Assembly (NCBI RefSeq): GCF_000281955.1
Contig: NZ_AKKF01000015.1
Location: forward strand, 1-44,975
Source: Caulobacter sp. AP07
GTDB lineage: Bacteria; Pseudomonadota; Alphaproteobacteria; Caulobacterales; Caulobacteraceae
DNA length: 44,975 bases
Direction: 5' to 3'
The notes under the pieces are model-generated. The model was not told where the DNA came from. It searched no databases and saw nothing but the letters and a program-made list of their open reading frames with translations. Made by a program: the position numbers and the translations under genes. Positions 1 to 9,827 of the stretch are shown here, piece after piece. Position 1 is the first letter of the stretch; the number at the start of each line of letters is the position of its first letter.

Positions 1-333
1 CGGCCCGGCCGGGAAGCGGCGGTTGGCCAGGTGGTCGAAGAACACGTCGTCGGGCACTAGGCCCGGCACGGCCACCACGCTCCAGCCGGTCAGGCGCTGG
101 AGTTCCTCGTTGATCCGCTTGAAGTCGGGAATGCCCGAACGGTGCAGGTCGAGCGCGTCGAGACCGCGCAGGAACGCATCGCAGGCCCGGCCCGGGAGCA
201 GGGCTGTCTGGCGTTCGTACAGGGTGATCCAGACGTCGTGCTCGGCCTGGGTGTAGTTCTCCCAGCCCTGATCGATCGTCCAATCCGGCCTCGCCCCGGG
301 GGGCGGGCCGCCGCTAAAACCATCTGCGCTCAT
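1..333 (-). CDS. phhA: phenylalanine 4-monooxygenase, N-terminal part (cut by window edge)
   Basis: Phenylalanine hydroxylase converts L-phenylalanine to tyrosine in the cytoplasm, using tetrahydropterin, O2 and non-haem iron. The 111 visible residues run from an ATG at 333 to the window edge without a stop. They show conserved blocks of the bacterial enzyme: LYERQ (residues 38-42), LLPGRA (45-50), GIPDF (67-71) and VAVPGLVPDD (87-96), followed by a HLANRRFPAG stretch that leads into the catalytic domain. The iron-binding His-His-Glu set would lie beyond the edge. A second ATG at 323 is in another frame and gives only a nonsense product, so 333 is the start. It faces away from ppx, with hspQ just upstream on the same strand. 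I am fairly sure of the family; completeness cannot be judged. Confidence 0.88.
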   Translation of the reverse strand, partial: MSADGFSGGPPPGARPDWTIDQGWENYTQAEHDVWITLYERQTALLPGRACDAFLRGLDALDLHRSGIPDFKRINEELQRLTGWSVVAVPGLVPDDVFFDHLANRRFPAGP

Positions 334-414
334 GGGATGACGTTACGCCCGGTTCGCGGCAAGTTCCGTTCGGATTTTGCGCGATATACCGGGGCGCCCG
401 GAGAGACGTTGCGT

Positions 415-744
415 CTAGTGCGAAATCCGGGGGCGAAGCTTGTAGGCGCCGTGGTCGAAGCTCTCGAAGATCACCGCCGTCTGCGGATGGCCCACCGGCT
501 CGCCGGTCTCGTCGGCCAGCAGGTTCTGCTCGGAGACGTAGGCGACATAGGTGTTGTCGTCGTTCTCGGCCAGCAGGTGGTAGAACGGCTGGTCCTTGGT
601 CGGCCGGATGTCCTCGGGGATGGAGTTCCACCATTCCTCGGTGTTGGCGAACACGGGGTCGACGTCGAACACCACGCCCCGGAAGGGGAAGATCCGGTGC
701 TTGACCACCTGGCCGATCGCGAATTTGGCGAATCTCGAATTCAT
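415..744 (-). CDS. hspQ: heat shock protein HspQ / YccV-like hemimethylated-DNA-binding domain
   Basis: This is a 109-residue cytoplasmic protein of the HspQ (YccV-like) family. In enterobacteria HspQ binds hemimethylated oriC DNA and acts as a specificity factor for Lon protease. Visible family features are the opening FAIGQVVKHRIFPFRGVVFD, the WW pair (residues 39-40), the FYHLLAEN block around 54-61, and YVSEQNLL near 70. The frame extends 22 codons upstream to an ATG at 810, but homologues start close to the FAIGQVVKHR block, so I chose the ATG at 744, where the ribosome-binding site is weak. It sits 81 bp upstream of the phenylalanine hydroxylase start on the same strand and is divergent from ppx. 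Family assignment is solid; the role here is inferred. Confidence 0.88.
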   Translation of the reverse strand: MNSRFAKFAIGQVVKHRIFPFRGVVFDVDPVFANTEEWWNSIPEDIRPTKDQPFYHLLAENDDNTYVAYVSEQNLLADETGEPVGHPQTAVIFESFDHGAYKLRPRISH

Positions 745-905
745 GACGGACAGCCTAATCCGAGTCTCCTGACTAGAACCTGAACGTAGAGTTCCGTGAC
801 CGGATAACAAGGCGACGCCTTCCGGCGCGGGAATCTCGTTGCTATGCTCGGTTCCGAAGTGAGGCGGTTCGGCATGAATCGCCTGCGAGACAAGGTGGAA
901 AGACC

Positions 906-2030
906 ATGTCGGAGGCGCCGAGCGCGCCCGGCGCGCCTCAGCCTCAGGGCTCGGGCCGGCGCCGGCCGCCAGGCGAGCAGTCGTGCTATGCGGCGCTCGA
1001 CCTGGGTACGAACAACTGCCGCCTGCTGGTGGCGACGCCTTCGCCGCGGGGCTTCCGCGTCGTCGAGGCCTATTCCCGCATCGTGCGCCTGGGCGAGGGG
1101 TTGTCGCAGAGCGGCCGCCTGTCGGACGAGGCCATGACCCGCTCGATGGCCGCCCTGAAGGTCTGCGCCGAGAAGATTCGCCGCCGCAAGGTGCTGCGCG
1201 TGAAGGCGGTGGCCACCCAGGCCTGCCGGGGTGCGACCAATGGTCCCGACTTCGTGCGCCGCGTGGCCGAGGAGACCGGCCTGCGGCTGCAGATCATCAC
1301 GCCGAAGGAAGAGGCCCAACTGTCGGTGGCCGGGTGCATGAGCCTGTTCGACCGCGAGGCCGAGGCGGCCCTGGTGGTCGATGTCGGCGGCGGTTCGACG
1401 GAGCTGTCCTGGGTCGATCTCAAGGGCGGCGGGCTGGACGCCAAGCCCCGGCAGTTCGCCGCCTGGCGGCTGCCGATCAAGGCCTGGCTGTCGATCCCGA
1501 TCGGCGTGGTCACCCTGGCCGAGCGCTTTCCCGAGGGCGAGCGAGTGGAGGAGGGGTGGTTCCGGGCCATGGTCGACGAGGTCAAGGGGCGGATCGAGGC
1601 CTTCCCGCACGCCGAGCCGATGCGCGAGCTGTTCGAGAACGGCCGGGCCCACATGGTCGGCACCTCGGGGGCGATCACCAGTCTGGCGGGCCTGCACCTG
1701 GGCCTGCCGCGCTACGACCGCAACGTGGTCGACGGCCTGTGGATGCACCGCCACGAATGCGAGGCGGCGGCTGATCGGCTACTGACCCTGACCGCCCGGG
1801 AGCGGGCCCTGGAGCCGTGCATCGGGGCCGATCGGGCCGACCTGGTGCTGGCCGGAGCGGCGATTCTTCAGGCCGTTCAGGAGCTTTGGCCGTGTTCGCG
1901 CGTGCGTGTCGCCGATCGGGGGCTTAGAGAGGGACTTCTGATGTCCCTGATGTCCGATCAACAGAAGAAGCCGCGCCGGCGTCGGCGCGGCGGCGCGGGC
2001 CGCTCCAGGCTCGAGACGGTGAACGCATGA
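906..2030 (+). CDS. Ppx/GppA-family phosphatase (exopolyphosphatase-like)
   Basis: This 374-residue protein has the ASKHA fold of the Ppx/GppA family, whose members hydrolyse polyphosphate or pppGpp in the cytoplasm. The first phosphate-binding loop is LDLGTNNCRLLV (about residues 31-42), the second VVDVGGGSTELSW (about 157-169), and TSGAITSLAG near 256 continues the family pattern. It lacks the C-terminal HD extension of E. coli Ppx and GppA, so it belongs to the short alphaproteobacterial form. The first 25 residues are a low-complexity Pro/Gly/Arg leader and the C-terminus is a basic tail (KKPRRRRRGG). GGTGGAAAG precedes the ATG. Its stop overlaps the rlmE start by four bases (ATGA), so the two are translationally coupled. 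Polyphosphatase versus pppGpp hydrolase cannot be decided from sequence. Confidence 0.88.
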   Translation: MSEAPSAPGAPQPQGSGRRRPPGEQSCYAALDLGTNNCRLLVATPSPRGFRVVEAYSRIVRLGEGLSQSGRLSDEAMTRSMAALKVCAEKIRRRKVLRVKAVATQACRGATNGPDFVRRVAEETGLRLQIITPKEEAQLSVAGCMSLFDREAEAALVVDVGGGSTELSWVDLKGGGLDAKPRQFAAWRLPIKAWLSIPIGVVTLAERFPEGERVEEGWFRAMVDEVKGRIEAFPHAEPMRELFENGRAHMVGTSGAITSLAGLHLGLPRYDRNVVDGLWMHRHECEAAADRLLTLTARERALEPCIGADRADLVLAGAAILQAVQELWPCSRVRVADRGLREGLLMSLMSDQQKKPRRRRRGGAGRSRLETVNA

Positions 2031-2734
2031 ACGACGAGCCCCCCCGCAAGCGCATGGTCAAGCCGCCGGCCGGCGGCAACGACGGCGGCCGGGCCAAGCC
2101 GGCCCGCCTGAAGACCGCCTTCGGCCGCACGCCCTCGCAGCAGGCCTGGCTGGAGCGGCAGATCAACGACCCGTTCTCGGCCAAGGCCCGGGCCCTGGGC
2201 TATCGCAGCCGCGCCGCCTTTAAGATCAGCGAGATCGACGACAAGCACCACTTCTTCAGGAAGGGCGCGCGGATCATCGACCTGGGCTGCGCGCCCGGCG
2301 GCTGGCTGCAGATCGCCACCGAGCGCGGCGTGACCGATATCGTCGGCGTCGACCTGCTGCCGGTCGATCCGGTCGCGCCGGCCCACATCCTGGAGATGGA
2401 CTTCACCGACCCGGCCTGTCCGCCGAAGATGCTGGAGCTGCTGGGCGGCGCGCCAGACCTGGTGATGTCGGACATGGCCCCCAACACCGTCGGCCACCGC
2501 GAGACCGACCACCTGCGGATCGTCGGCCTGATCGAGATCGGCGCGGAGTTCGCCATCGAGGTGCTCAAGCCCGGCGGCGCCTTCGTGGCCAAGGCGTTCC
2601 AGGGCGGCGAGACCGCCGAGGTGATCGCCCAGCTCAAGAAGCACTTCACCAAGGTCGTCCACTTCAAGCCCAAGGCCAGCCGCAGCGACAGCTCCGAGGT
2701 CTTCCTGGTGGCGACGGGGTTCAAGGGGCGCTAG
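2027..2734 (+). CDS. rlmE: 23S rRNA (uridine-2'-O)-methyltransferase RlmE (FtsJ/RrmJ)
   Basis: RlmE transfers a methyl group from S-adenosylmethionine to the 2'-OH of U2552 in the A-loop of 23S rRNA during 50S maturation. The protein has 235 residues, longer than E. coli RlmE (209) because of a basic N-terminal extension of about 30 residues. The SAM loop is DLGCAPGGW (85-93). The catalytic K-D-K-E tetrad is visible as K66 (SRAAFK), D149 (SDMAPN), K189 (FVAKAF) and E224 (SSEVF). It overlaps the end of the Ppx/GppA gene by four bases. An inverted repeat follows the stop at 2761-2788. Confidence 0.95.
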   Translation: MNDEPPRKRMVKPPAGGNDGGRAKPARLKTAFGRTPSQQAWLERQINDPFSAKARALGYRSRAAFKISEIDDKHHFFRKGARIIDLGCAPGGWLQIATERGVTDIVGVDLLPVDPVAPAHILEMDFTDPACPPKMLELLGGAPDLVMSDMAPNTVGHRETDHLRIVGLIEIGAEFAIEVLKPGGAFVAKAFQGGETAEVIAQLKKHFTKVVHFKPKASRSDSSEVFLVATGFKGR

Positions 2735-2760
2735 GCGCCCGCCCAAGGCAGATGTTTGGA

Positions 2761-2788
2761 GTCGTTGCGCTGCTCGGGGAGCAACGAC
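2761..2788 (+). terminator. terminator-like hairpin after ppx-rlmE
   Basis: GTCGTTGC (2761-2768) and GCAACGAC (2781-2788) form a perfect 8-bp stem with a 12-nt loop, 27 nt after the rlmE stop. The downstream bases are C-rich with only a short T run near 2801, so it is not a classical intrinsic terminator but probably marks the transcript end. Confidence 0.5.
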
Positions 2789-2811
2789 TACCCCTCCGCG
2801 TTTTGCCTTCC

Positions 2812-3039
2812 CGCAACTAGTAATCCATAGATTGATTTCTTGATGTTTAGTCCCCCATAAGAATAGATCGTAAAAATTGCGATAGAATTAAATCGTCTCA
2901 TGGATGTATTTTGAGCGGTGAACGGCCTCTCTAAGCTTCGCTGCATAGCGAATTTTACAATTCGAACTCTTGCGGCGGCGCGATTGTCGGCGTGACCATC
3001 GGCCCGCGTATTCGACGCGTCATTACGAGAGGCCGTTAG
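2812..3039 (+). promoter_or_regulatory. AT-rich promoter region and foldable 5' leader of the small Cys-repeat gene
   Basis: This 228-bp stretch separates rlmE from the small secreted-protein gene. Bases 2812-2920 are strikingly AT-rich for this genome and probably hold the promoter. Bases 2921-3037 can fold as one domain. AACGGCCTCTC (2921-2931) is perfectly complementary to GAGAGGCCGTT (3027-3037), which contains the likely ribosome-binding site GAGAGG, seven bases before the ATG. Inside are TTCGCT/AGCGAA (2937-2942 with 2947-2952), the mutually exclusive CGAATT/AATTCG (2949-2954 with 2959-2964), and CGCGT/ACGCG (3005-3009 with 3015-3019). The layout suggests translational control, but it could also be a small inverted-repeat element. 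Confidence 0.45.
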
Positions 3040-3243
3040 ATGTCAAAGTCCCTGAGTATCGCCATCGCTCTCGCTATTGGACTGTCGGCGGCGGGCTCTT
3101 CCGCCTATGCCGCGCCCTGCAAGGACGCCAAGGGCAAGTTCACCAAGTGTCCGGCCTCGGCCCCGGCCAAGCCGGTCAAATGCAAGGACGCCAAGGGCAA
3201 GTTCGCCAAGTGCTCCGCGCCTGGGGCCAAGCCCATCCACTGA
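3040..3243 (+). CDS. small secreted protein with two CKDAKGKF-x-KC repeats
   Basis: This is a 67-residue protein of unknown function. Residues 1-24 form a clear Sec signal peptide ending in AYA-A, so the mature product is about 43 residues in the periplasm or outside the cell. The mature part has two copies of CKDAKGKFxKC (about 27-37 and 48-58) joined by a Pro/Ala/Lys linker. Each copy brackets a basic loop with two cysteines, which suggests one disulfide per repeat or metal binding. Ribosome-binding site GAGAGG lies seven bases upstream and inside a long-range complementary pair (see the leader entry). Similar short Cys/Lys-rich secreted proteins occur in other proteobacteria, but I know of no assigned function. 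Confidence 0.75.
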   Translation: MSKSLSIAIALAIGLSAAGSSAYAAPCKDAKGKFTKCPASAPAKPVKCKDAKGKFAKCSAPGAKPIH

Positions 3244-3350
3244 CGCGCTTCGGCGGCGTTGGGGCCCCCTCGACGTCGCCGACCCTGCACTTAGAGCCTC
3301 TTCGTCACCATTTATGCAGCCAATCGGGTCGACACGACGGCCTCCCGTAG

Positions 3351-4844
<1,494 letters not shown>

Positions 4845-4847
4845 CGC

Positions 4848-5243
4848 GTGCGGATGGCCTTCGAGCTTCAGATGCTGGCCGCCGCGGTGGTCCTCGGCCT
4901 CGTCCACCTGTTCTGGGCGGCCGCGGCCGCCCAGCCGCAGCGGGGCCTGAAGTGGAACGTCGGCCCCCGCGACACGCCGGTGGAGCTCGCGGGAATGGCG
5001 GGGCGCCTTGAGCGCGCCTTCGCCAACTTCCGCGAGACCTTCCCGTTCTTCGCCGCCGCCGTGCTGGTCGCCTATCTGGGCGGCCGGCTCGGAACGCTCA
5101 CCACCTATGGCGCCGTGCTCTATGTTGGCGCGCGGACGGTCTATGTCCTTCTCTATGCCTTCGGCGTGCCGGTTGTCCGCTCGCTGGTCTGGCTTGCTTC
5201 CATGGTGGGCCTAGGCCTGATCCTGGCGGCCTTGGTGATCTGA
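4848..5243 (+). CDS. MAPEG-family integral membrane protein
   Basis: This 131-residue inner-membrane protein has four predicted hydrophobic segments (about 6-26, 62-82, 86-105 and 110-130) and the MAPEG signature region around residues 35-60 (RGLKWNVGPRD, then GRLERAFANFRETFPFF). MAPEG proteins include membrane glutathione transferases and eicosanoid enzymes; the bacterial members of this length mostly have no assigned substrate. The start is GTG at 4848, or ATG at 4854 two codons later; both lie within ten bases of the guaB stop, so it is translated from the guaB transcript. The next gene follows after six bases. Fold assignment is good; function is unknown. Confidence 0.82.
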   Translation: MRMAFELQMLAAAVVLGLVHLFWAAAAAQPQRGLKWNVGPRDTPVELAGMAGRLERAFANFRETFPFFAAAVLVAYLGGRLGTLTTYGAVLYVGARTVYVLLYAFGVPVVRSLVWLASMVGLGLILAALVI

Positions 5244-5249
5244 AAACAA

Positions 5250-6521
5250 ATGCGTGACGGCGGCAGACTGACAGCGGCGATCGAGGTTCTCACCGAGATC
5301 GAGACGCGCCACTTCCCTGTACGGATGGCGCTGAAGCGCTGGGGCGAGAGCGCCCGCTACGCCGGCTCCAAGGACCGGGCCTTCGTCTCGGGCCTGGCGC
5401 TGGACGCCCTGCGCCGCAAGCGCTCGCTGGGCTGGATGATGGGCGACGACAGCGCCCGCGGCGTGGTGCTGGGCGTGCTGGCCCATGACTGGGCCTGGCC
5501 CGCCGAGCGCATCGCCGAAGCCGTCGGCGAGGAGCACGGACCCGGCGCCCTGACCGAGGTCGAGCTCGAACGCATCGCCGCGCCGCGTCCGATCGCCGAG
5601 GCGCCGGCGGCCGTCGCCGGCGACTATGCCGACTGGCTCGAACCCTTCCTGACCCGCGCCCTGGGCGACGGCCGCACCGCCGAAATGGCGGCGCTGTCGC
5701 AACGCGCGCCGGTCGATCTGCGCGTCAATCTGCTGAAGACCGACGTACCGCGCGGCGCCAAGGCCGTGGCCGCGATCGGCGCGGAGCCGGCCGGCGTGCT
5801 GGACGCCGCCTTTCGCATCGCCGCGCCCCAGGCCGCCGACCGCACCCCCTCGGTCGAGGCCGTGCCGGCCTTCTCCAAGGGCTGGTTCGAGGTCCAGGAC
5901 CTGGGCTCGCAGATCGCCGCCGCCACGGCCGGGCCGATCAAGGGCAAGCAGGTGCTCGACTTCTGCGCCGGCGGCGGGGGCAAGACCCTGGCCCTGGCCG
6001 CCGCCATGGGCAACAGCGGCCAGATCTACGCCCACGACAGTGACGCCCGCCGCCTGGCCGACACCATCCGCCGCGCGCAGCGGGCAGGGGTGCGCAACCT
6101 GCAGATCCGCTCACCGATCGAGGGCGAGCCGCTGAAGGGCCTGGAAGGCAAGCTGGACCTGGTGTTCGTCGACGCCCCCTGCACCGGCTCGGGCACCTGG
6201 CGCCGCCACCCGGACGCCAAGTGGCGCCTGTCGCCCGACCAACTGGCCAAGCGCCAGATCGAGCAGGACGCGGTGCTGGCCGACGCGGCCGACTTCGTGA
6301 AGGTCGGCGGCCGGCTGATCTATGTGACCTGCTCGCTATTGGTCGAGGAGAACGAGGACCGTGTCGCGGCCTTCATTGAACGCCACCCCGGTTTCGCCGC
6401 GACGCCCGTCACGCTCGATGGCGTGCAGGAGCACATCACCGCGCAGGGCTATCTGCGCCTGACGCCCAAGAGCGCCGGCACGGACGGCTTCTTCGCGGCG
6501 GTGCTGGAGCGGAAGTCTTAA
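5250..6521 (+). CDS. RsmB/NOP-type rRNA (cytosine-C5) methyltransferase
   Basis: This 423-residue SAM-dependent RNA m5C methyltransferase belongs to the RsmB/Sun/NOL1-NOP2 family; E. coli RsmB modifies C967 of 16S rRNA. The SAM-binding motif is VLDFCAGGGGKT (from residue 235). The two catalytic cysteines are visible in DAPCTGSG (C311, motif IV) and YVTCSLL (C361, motif VI, the usual nucleophile). The first 130 residues are less conserved and may stand in for the NusB-like RNA-binding domain of RsmB. It starts six bases after the MAPEG gene, so guaB, MAPEG and this gene look co-transcribed. The exact target base cannot be read from sequence. Confidence 0.88.
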   Translation: MRDGGRLTAAIEVLTEIETRHFPVRMALKRWGESARYAGSKDRAFVSGLALDALRRKRSLGWMMGDDSARGVVLGVLAHDWAWPAERIAEAVGEEHGPGALTEVELERIAAPRPIAEAPAAVAGDYADWLEPFLTRALGDGRTAEMAALSQRAPVDLRVNLLKTDVPRGAKAVAAIGAEPAGVLDAAFRIAAPQAADRTPSVEAVPAFSKGWFEVQDLGSQIAAATAGPIKGKQVLDFCAGGGGKTLALAAAMGNSGQIYAHDSDARRLADTIRRAQRAGVRNLQIRSPIEGEPLKGLEGKLDLVFVDAPCTGSGTWRRHPDAKWRLSPDQLAKRQIEQDAVLADAADFVKVGGRLIYVTCSLLVEENEDRVAAFIERHPGFAATPVTLDGVQEHITAQGYLRLTPKSAGTDGFFAAVLERKS

Positions 6522-6523
6522 AT

Positions 6524-6673
6524 CCTTCTCCCCCTGTGGGAGAAGGTGGCCGCTCGGCGGTCGATGAGGGGTCTTCCACGGCGCGACCGCTGTGCGACGA
6601 GACCGCATCGTCCGCCGTGCGCCCCCTCATCCGTCGGCCTGAGGCCGACACCTTCTCCCGCGAGGGGAGAAGG
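6524..6673 (+). repeat. 150-bp palindromic intergenic repeat (MITE/REP-like)
   Basis: The gap between the rsmB-like gene and guaA is filled by a nested palindrome. At each end is a small hairpin of CCTTCTCCC and GGGAGAAGG (6524-6532 with 6538-6546, and 6651-6659 with 6665-6673). Between them GATGAGGGG (6563-6571) pairs with CCCCTCATC near 6623-6631. The two ends are therefore inverted copies of one another, as in a non-coding miniature element. I recall similar CCTTCTCCC-bearing intergenic repeats in several alphaproteobacterial genomes. No protein is encoded. Confidence 0.7.
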
Positions 6674-6711
6674 ACCCGACATGAACGAACGACGCTGAAA
6701 AGGACCCGCGC

Positions 6712-8271
6712 ATGACCCCTGAACCCCACCACCAGCGCGTCCTGATCGTCGATTTCGGCAGCCAGGTCACCCAGCTGATCGCGCGCCGGGTGCGCGAGGC
6801 CGGCGTCTATTGCGAGATCCATCCCTTCGACAAGGCCGAAGGCCTGGTCGACGACTACGCCCCCAGCGCCATCATCCTGTCGGGCGGCCCGGCCAGCGTT
6901 CTGGAAGCCGACAGCCCGCGCATCGGGACCAAGCTGTTCGAGCTGGGCGTGCCGATGCTCTGCGTCTGCTACGGCGAGCAACTGCTGTGCGACGTGCTGG
7001 GCGGCAAGGTCGAGGGCGGCCATGCCGGCGAATTCGGTCGCGCCGAGCTGACCATCGGCAAGGACAACCCGCTGTTCGCCGGCCTGGCGGGCGTGGGCGA
7101 GCTGGAAACCGTGTGGATGAGCCACGGCGACCGCGTGACCGCGATCCCCGAAGGCTTCGAGGTCATCGCCACCTCGACCGGCGCGCCGTTCGCGGCCATC
7201 GCCAATGACGCGCGCAAGATCTACGGCGTGCAGTTCCACCCCGAGGTGGTCCACACGGTCAACGGCGCCCAGATCTATCGCAACTTCCTGAAGCTGGCCG
7301 GGCTGAAGGGCGACTGGACCATGGCCGCCTTCCGCCAGGAGATGGTCACGAGGATCCGCGACCAGGTCGGGACCGGCAAGGTGATCTGCGGCCTGTCGGG
7401 CGGCGTCGACAGCTCGGTGGCCGCCGTGCTGATCCACGAGGCGATCGGCGATCAGCTGACCTGCGTGTTCGTCGACACCGGCCTGCTGCGCCTCAACGAG
7501 GCCGAACAGGTCGTCACCCTGTTCCGCGACCACTACAACATCCCGCTGATCCATGTGGACGCCGGCGCCGAATTCCTGGGCGCCCTGGCCGGGGTCAGCG
7601 ACCCCGAAACCAAGCGCAAGATCATCGGCGGCAAGTTCATCGACATCTTCGACCGCGAGGCCGCCAGGATCGACGGCGCCGATTTCCTGGCCCAGGGCAC
7701 GCTCTATCCCGACGTGGTCGAGAGCGTCTCGGCGCGCGGCGGCCCCTCGGCGGTGATCAAGAGCCACCACAATGTCGGCGGTCTGCCCGACTTCATGAAG
7801 CTGAAGCTGGTCGAGCCGCTGCGCGAGCTGTTCAAGGACGAGGTCCGCGCCCTGGGCGTGGAACTGGGCCTGGCCCCGGCCTTCGTCGGCCGCCACCCGT
7901 TCCCCGGTCCGGGCCTGGCCATCCGCATCCCCGGCGACATCACGCCCGAGAAGGTCGCGGTGCTGCAGCAGGCCGACGCCATCTATCTGGAAGCGATCCG
8001 CGAGGCCGGCCTCTACGACAAGATCTGGCAGGCCTTCGCCGTGCTGCTCCCGGTCAAGACGGTCGGGGTGATGGGCGACGCCCGCACCTACGAGAACGTC
8101 CTGGCCCTGCGCGCGGTGACCTCCACCGACGGCATGACCGCCGACTTCTTCGAGTTCCCCTGGGACGTGCTGGGCAAGACCGCCACCCGGATCATCAACG
8201 AGGTCCGCGGCGTCAACCGCGTCGTCTACGACGTGACCTCCAAGCCCCCCGGTACGATCGAGTGGGAATAG
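6712..8271 (+). CDS. guaA: GMP synthase (glutamine-hydrolysing)
   Basis: GuaA aminates XMP to GMP using glutamine and ATP, completing the pathway begun by GuaB upstream. The 519-residue protein has an N-terminal class I glutamine amidotransferase domain with nucleophile C86 in CYGEQ and partners H176 and E178 in QFHPE. The ATP-pyrophosphatase loop is SGGVDSS (229-235), followed by the C-terminal dimerisation domain ending in GTIEWE, the normal GuaA terminus. AAAGGACC precedes the ATG. Length matches the family (about 520). The 190-bp gap from the previous gene is mostly the palindromic repeat. Confidence 0.96.
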   Translation: MTPEPHHQRVLIVDFGSQVTQLIARRVREAGVYCEIHPFDKAEGLVDDYAPSAIILSGGPASVLEADSPRIGTKLFELGVPMLCVCYGEQLLCDVLGGKVEGGHAGEFGRAELTIGKDNPLFAGLAGVGELETVWMSHGDRVTAIPEGFEVIATSTGAPFAAIANDARKIYGVQFHPEVVHTVNGAQIYRNFLKLAGLKGDWTMAAFRQEMVTRIRDQVGTGKVICGLSGGVDSSVAAVLIHEAIGDQLTCVFVDTGLLRLNEAEQVVTLFRDHYNIPLIHVDAGAEFLGALAGVSDPETKRKIIGGKFIDIFDREAARIDGADFLAQGTLYPDVVESVSARGGPSAVIKSHHNVGGLPDFMKLKLVEPLRELFKDEVRALGVELGLAPAFVGRHPFPGPGLAIRIPGDITPEKVAVLQQADAIYLEAIREAGLYDKIWQAFAVLLPVKTVGVMGDARTYENVLALRAVTSTDGMTADFFEFPWDVLGKTATRIINEVRGVNRVVYDVTSKPPGTIEWE

Positions 8272-8635
8272 GGGTAATATAACACCGCATTCGCCGGATC
8301 TATCCGTCGTCCCGGGCTCACTTGGGTGGCCCCGGCGAGTGCTATTTGCGCCTTCGCTTAGGCTCCGCGCCGGGCTCGCTATTGCGAAGGGTTCTGACCG
8401 TCCGGCGCCGCGTTGACGGGAAGGGCGTGCTCCAGGGGCTGGGCTATCGACCCGACAGGGTCGGGCCACTATCTCAGCTTGCATGGTGAAAGGATTTGCC
8501 GGGAAATGGAGACGTCGGCCGCTTGGCCGGCGATCGGACGAACCTGGCGAAATTTGACGGCGACCCCGCCACGGCGGAGACGACCTCTCATGCCGATCAT
8601 CCGCTTTCAGTCTGGAAGATCAGGGCGCGCGATCC
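8272..8635. other. 364-bp intergenic region without a convincing gene
   Basis: No frame here shows a recognisable protein. Two weak inverted repeats are visible: TCGCCGG (8291-8297) with CCGGCGA (8332-8338), and CCTTCGC (8351-8357) with GCGAAGG (8384-8390). A compact hairpin CGACCC-GACA-GGGTCG lies at 8448-8463. One of them may end guaA transcription, but none is followed by a T run. The promoter of the AraC-type gene should lie in the last 150 bp; I could not pick it out. Confidence 0.5.
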
Positions 8636-9721
8636 ATGACCGTTGGACACGAACATTCTGGCCCGCGGGGAGATCCGGAAGACCGGCCAGACACCGCTGG
8701 GGGATTGCCGCGCTACCAGTATGGCGAGTTTTCAACTCGCGGCGTCCCATCGGGGCGGCGATTCAGTCATCTCAATGAAACAGGGCTGTTCGGGACAGCC
8801 GATGTCCGTCTCACCGACGCCGAGGCCGTCGAGCGGTCCCATGCGAGGACCCGGTGGTTCGCGGGCGGGCAAGCGGTCTATTTCGAACAGGAGATCGGGT
8901 TCGCCATGACCGGCCAGCGAACCCGGCGACATCACGCGGCGGACGGCCTCGACGGTCTTTCGATCAACCTGCTGCTCTCGGGGGGGCATCATATCGAAGT
9001 CGACAAGGGGGGTGCGGCGGCCCTCCGGGCGGGAGACCTCTTCGCCTATGACGCCACCCGTCCGCAGAGCACCCACGGCGACGCCTACCATGTCGTCAGC
9101 CTCTACCTGCCGCGTCCGGTGGTCGTCGCGGCGGTGGGCGAGGCCAGGATCGACGACAGGTTGGCGCTCGCCACCCTGTCGGGATCACCGCTGGCGCCGT
9201 TTCTGATCGGGCAGATGCGTCTGCTCGCCGAGCACGGCGCCACGCTGGGACCGGAGGAGTTCGACGCGGCCCTTGACGCGGCCACGAGCCTGGCCGGCGT
9301 GCTCCTGCGGCGGCGCGTGCTGGAGACGAGGGCTGACGAGCCGCGGGAACAGGCGGGCCTGTTCACGGCGGCCCAGCGCTTCATCGACTTGCACCATTAC
9401 CGGCACGATCTTAGTCCCGACATGATCGCGGCGGCGCTGGGGTGTTCGCGGGCGCATCTCTATCGCGTGTTCGCGGCCCGCGAACAGACCGTTGCGGCCC
9501 ACCTGCGGGACGTCCGGCTGCGTGTCTTTCTGCGGAAACTGGCGCAGGACCCCCAGACAGGCATAGCCGAACTGGCCTGGAGCTGTGGGTTCGGGTCCGA
9601 CGTCTCGGACTTCTCGCGGCTCTTCAAGCGAAGGTTCGGCCGCACGCCGCGCGAGGCGCGCAGCGCGCTGCTCGCCGAAGGGGGCCTGCGTAGCCTTGAG
9701 ACGCCAGGGCGTCTCTTTTGA
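8636..9721 (+). CDS. AraC-family transcriptional regulator
   Basis: This 361-residue cytoplasmic regulator has an N-terminal ligand-sensing domain of the AraC-binding-like type (about residues 25-220; FSTRGVPSGRRFSH is typical of that domain) and a C-terminal pair of helix-turn-helix motifs (about 250-350). The first helix-turn-helix contains DMIAAALGCSRAHLYRVF and the second ends with the family signature FSRLFKRRFGRTPREAR. The first 20 residues are not conserved, so the true start may be slightly downstream. It lies 106 bp before the TpsB gene in the same direction and is the obvious candidate to control the two-partner secretion pair. The effector is unknown. Confidence 0.85.
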   Translation: MTVGHEHSGPRGDPEDRPDTAGGLPRYQYGEFSTRGVPSGRRFSHLNETGLFGTADVRLTDAEAVERSHARTRWFAGGQAVYFEQEIGFAMTGQRTRRHHAADGLDGLSINLLLSGGHHIEVDKGGAAALRAGDLFAYDATRPQSTHGDAYHVVSLYLPRPVVVAAVGEARIDDRLALATLSGSPLAPFLIGQMRLLAEHGATLGPEEFDAALDAATSLAGVLLRRRVLETRADEPREQAGLFTAAQRFIDLHHYRHDLSPDMIAAALGCSRAHLYRVFAAREQTVAAHLRDVRLRVFLRKLAQDPQTGIAELAWSCGFGSDVSDFSRLFKRRFGRTPREARSALLAEGGLRSLETPGRLF

Positions 9722-9827
9722 GACGCGATCCCTAACGCCATTCCGCCATCCCTTTCTATGAGCGCCCTTTGGCGTCATGGGATCGGGTACCCTTCTGCGC
9801 CGTCCGGAATCCGGAGGCGTGGCGGGC

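Noticed and set aside
8413..8778. Plus-strand 121-codon frame before the AraC-type gene
   Set aside because: It overlaps the AraC-type gene in another frame, has no recognisable motif, and its composition is Arg/Pro/Trp-rich as expected of an out-of-frame reading.
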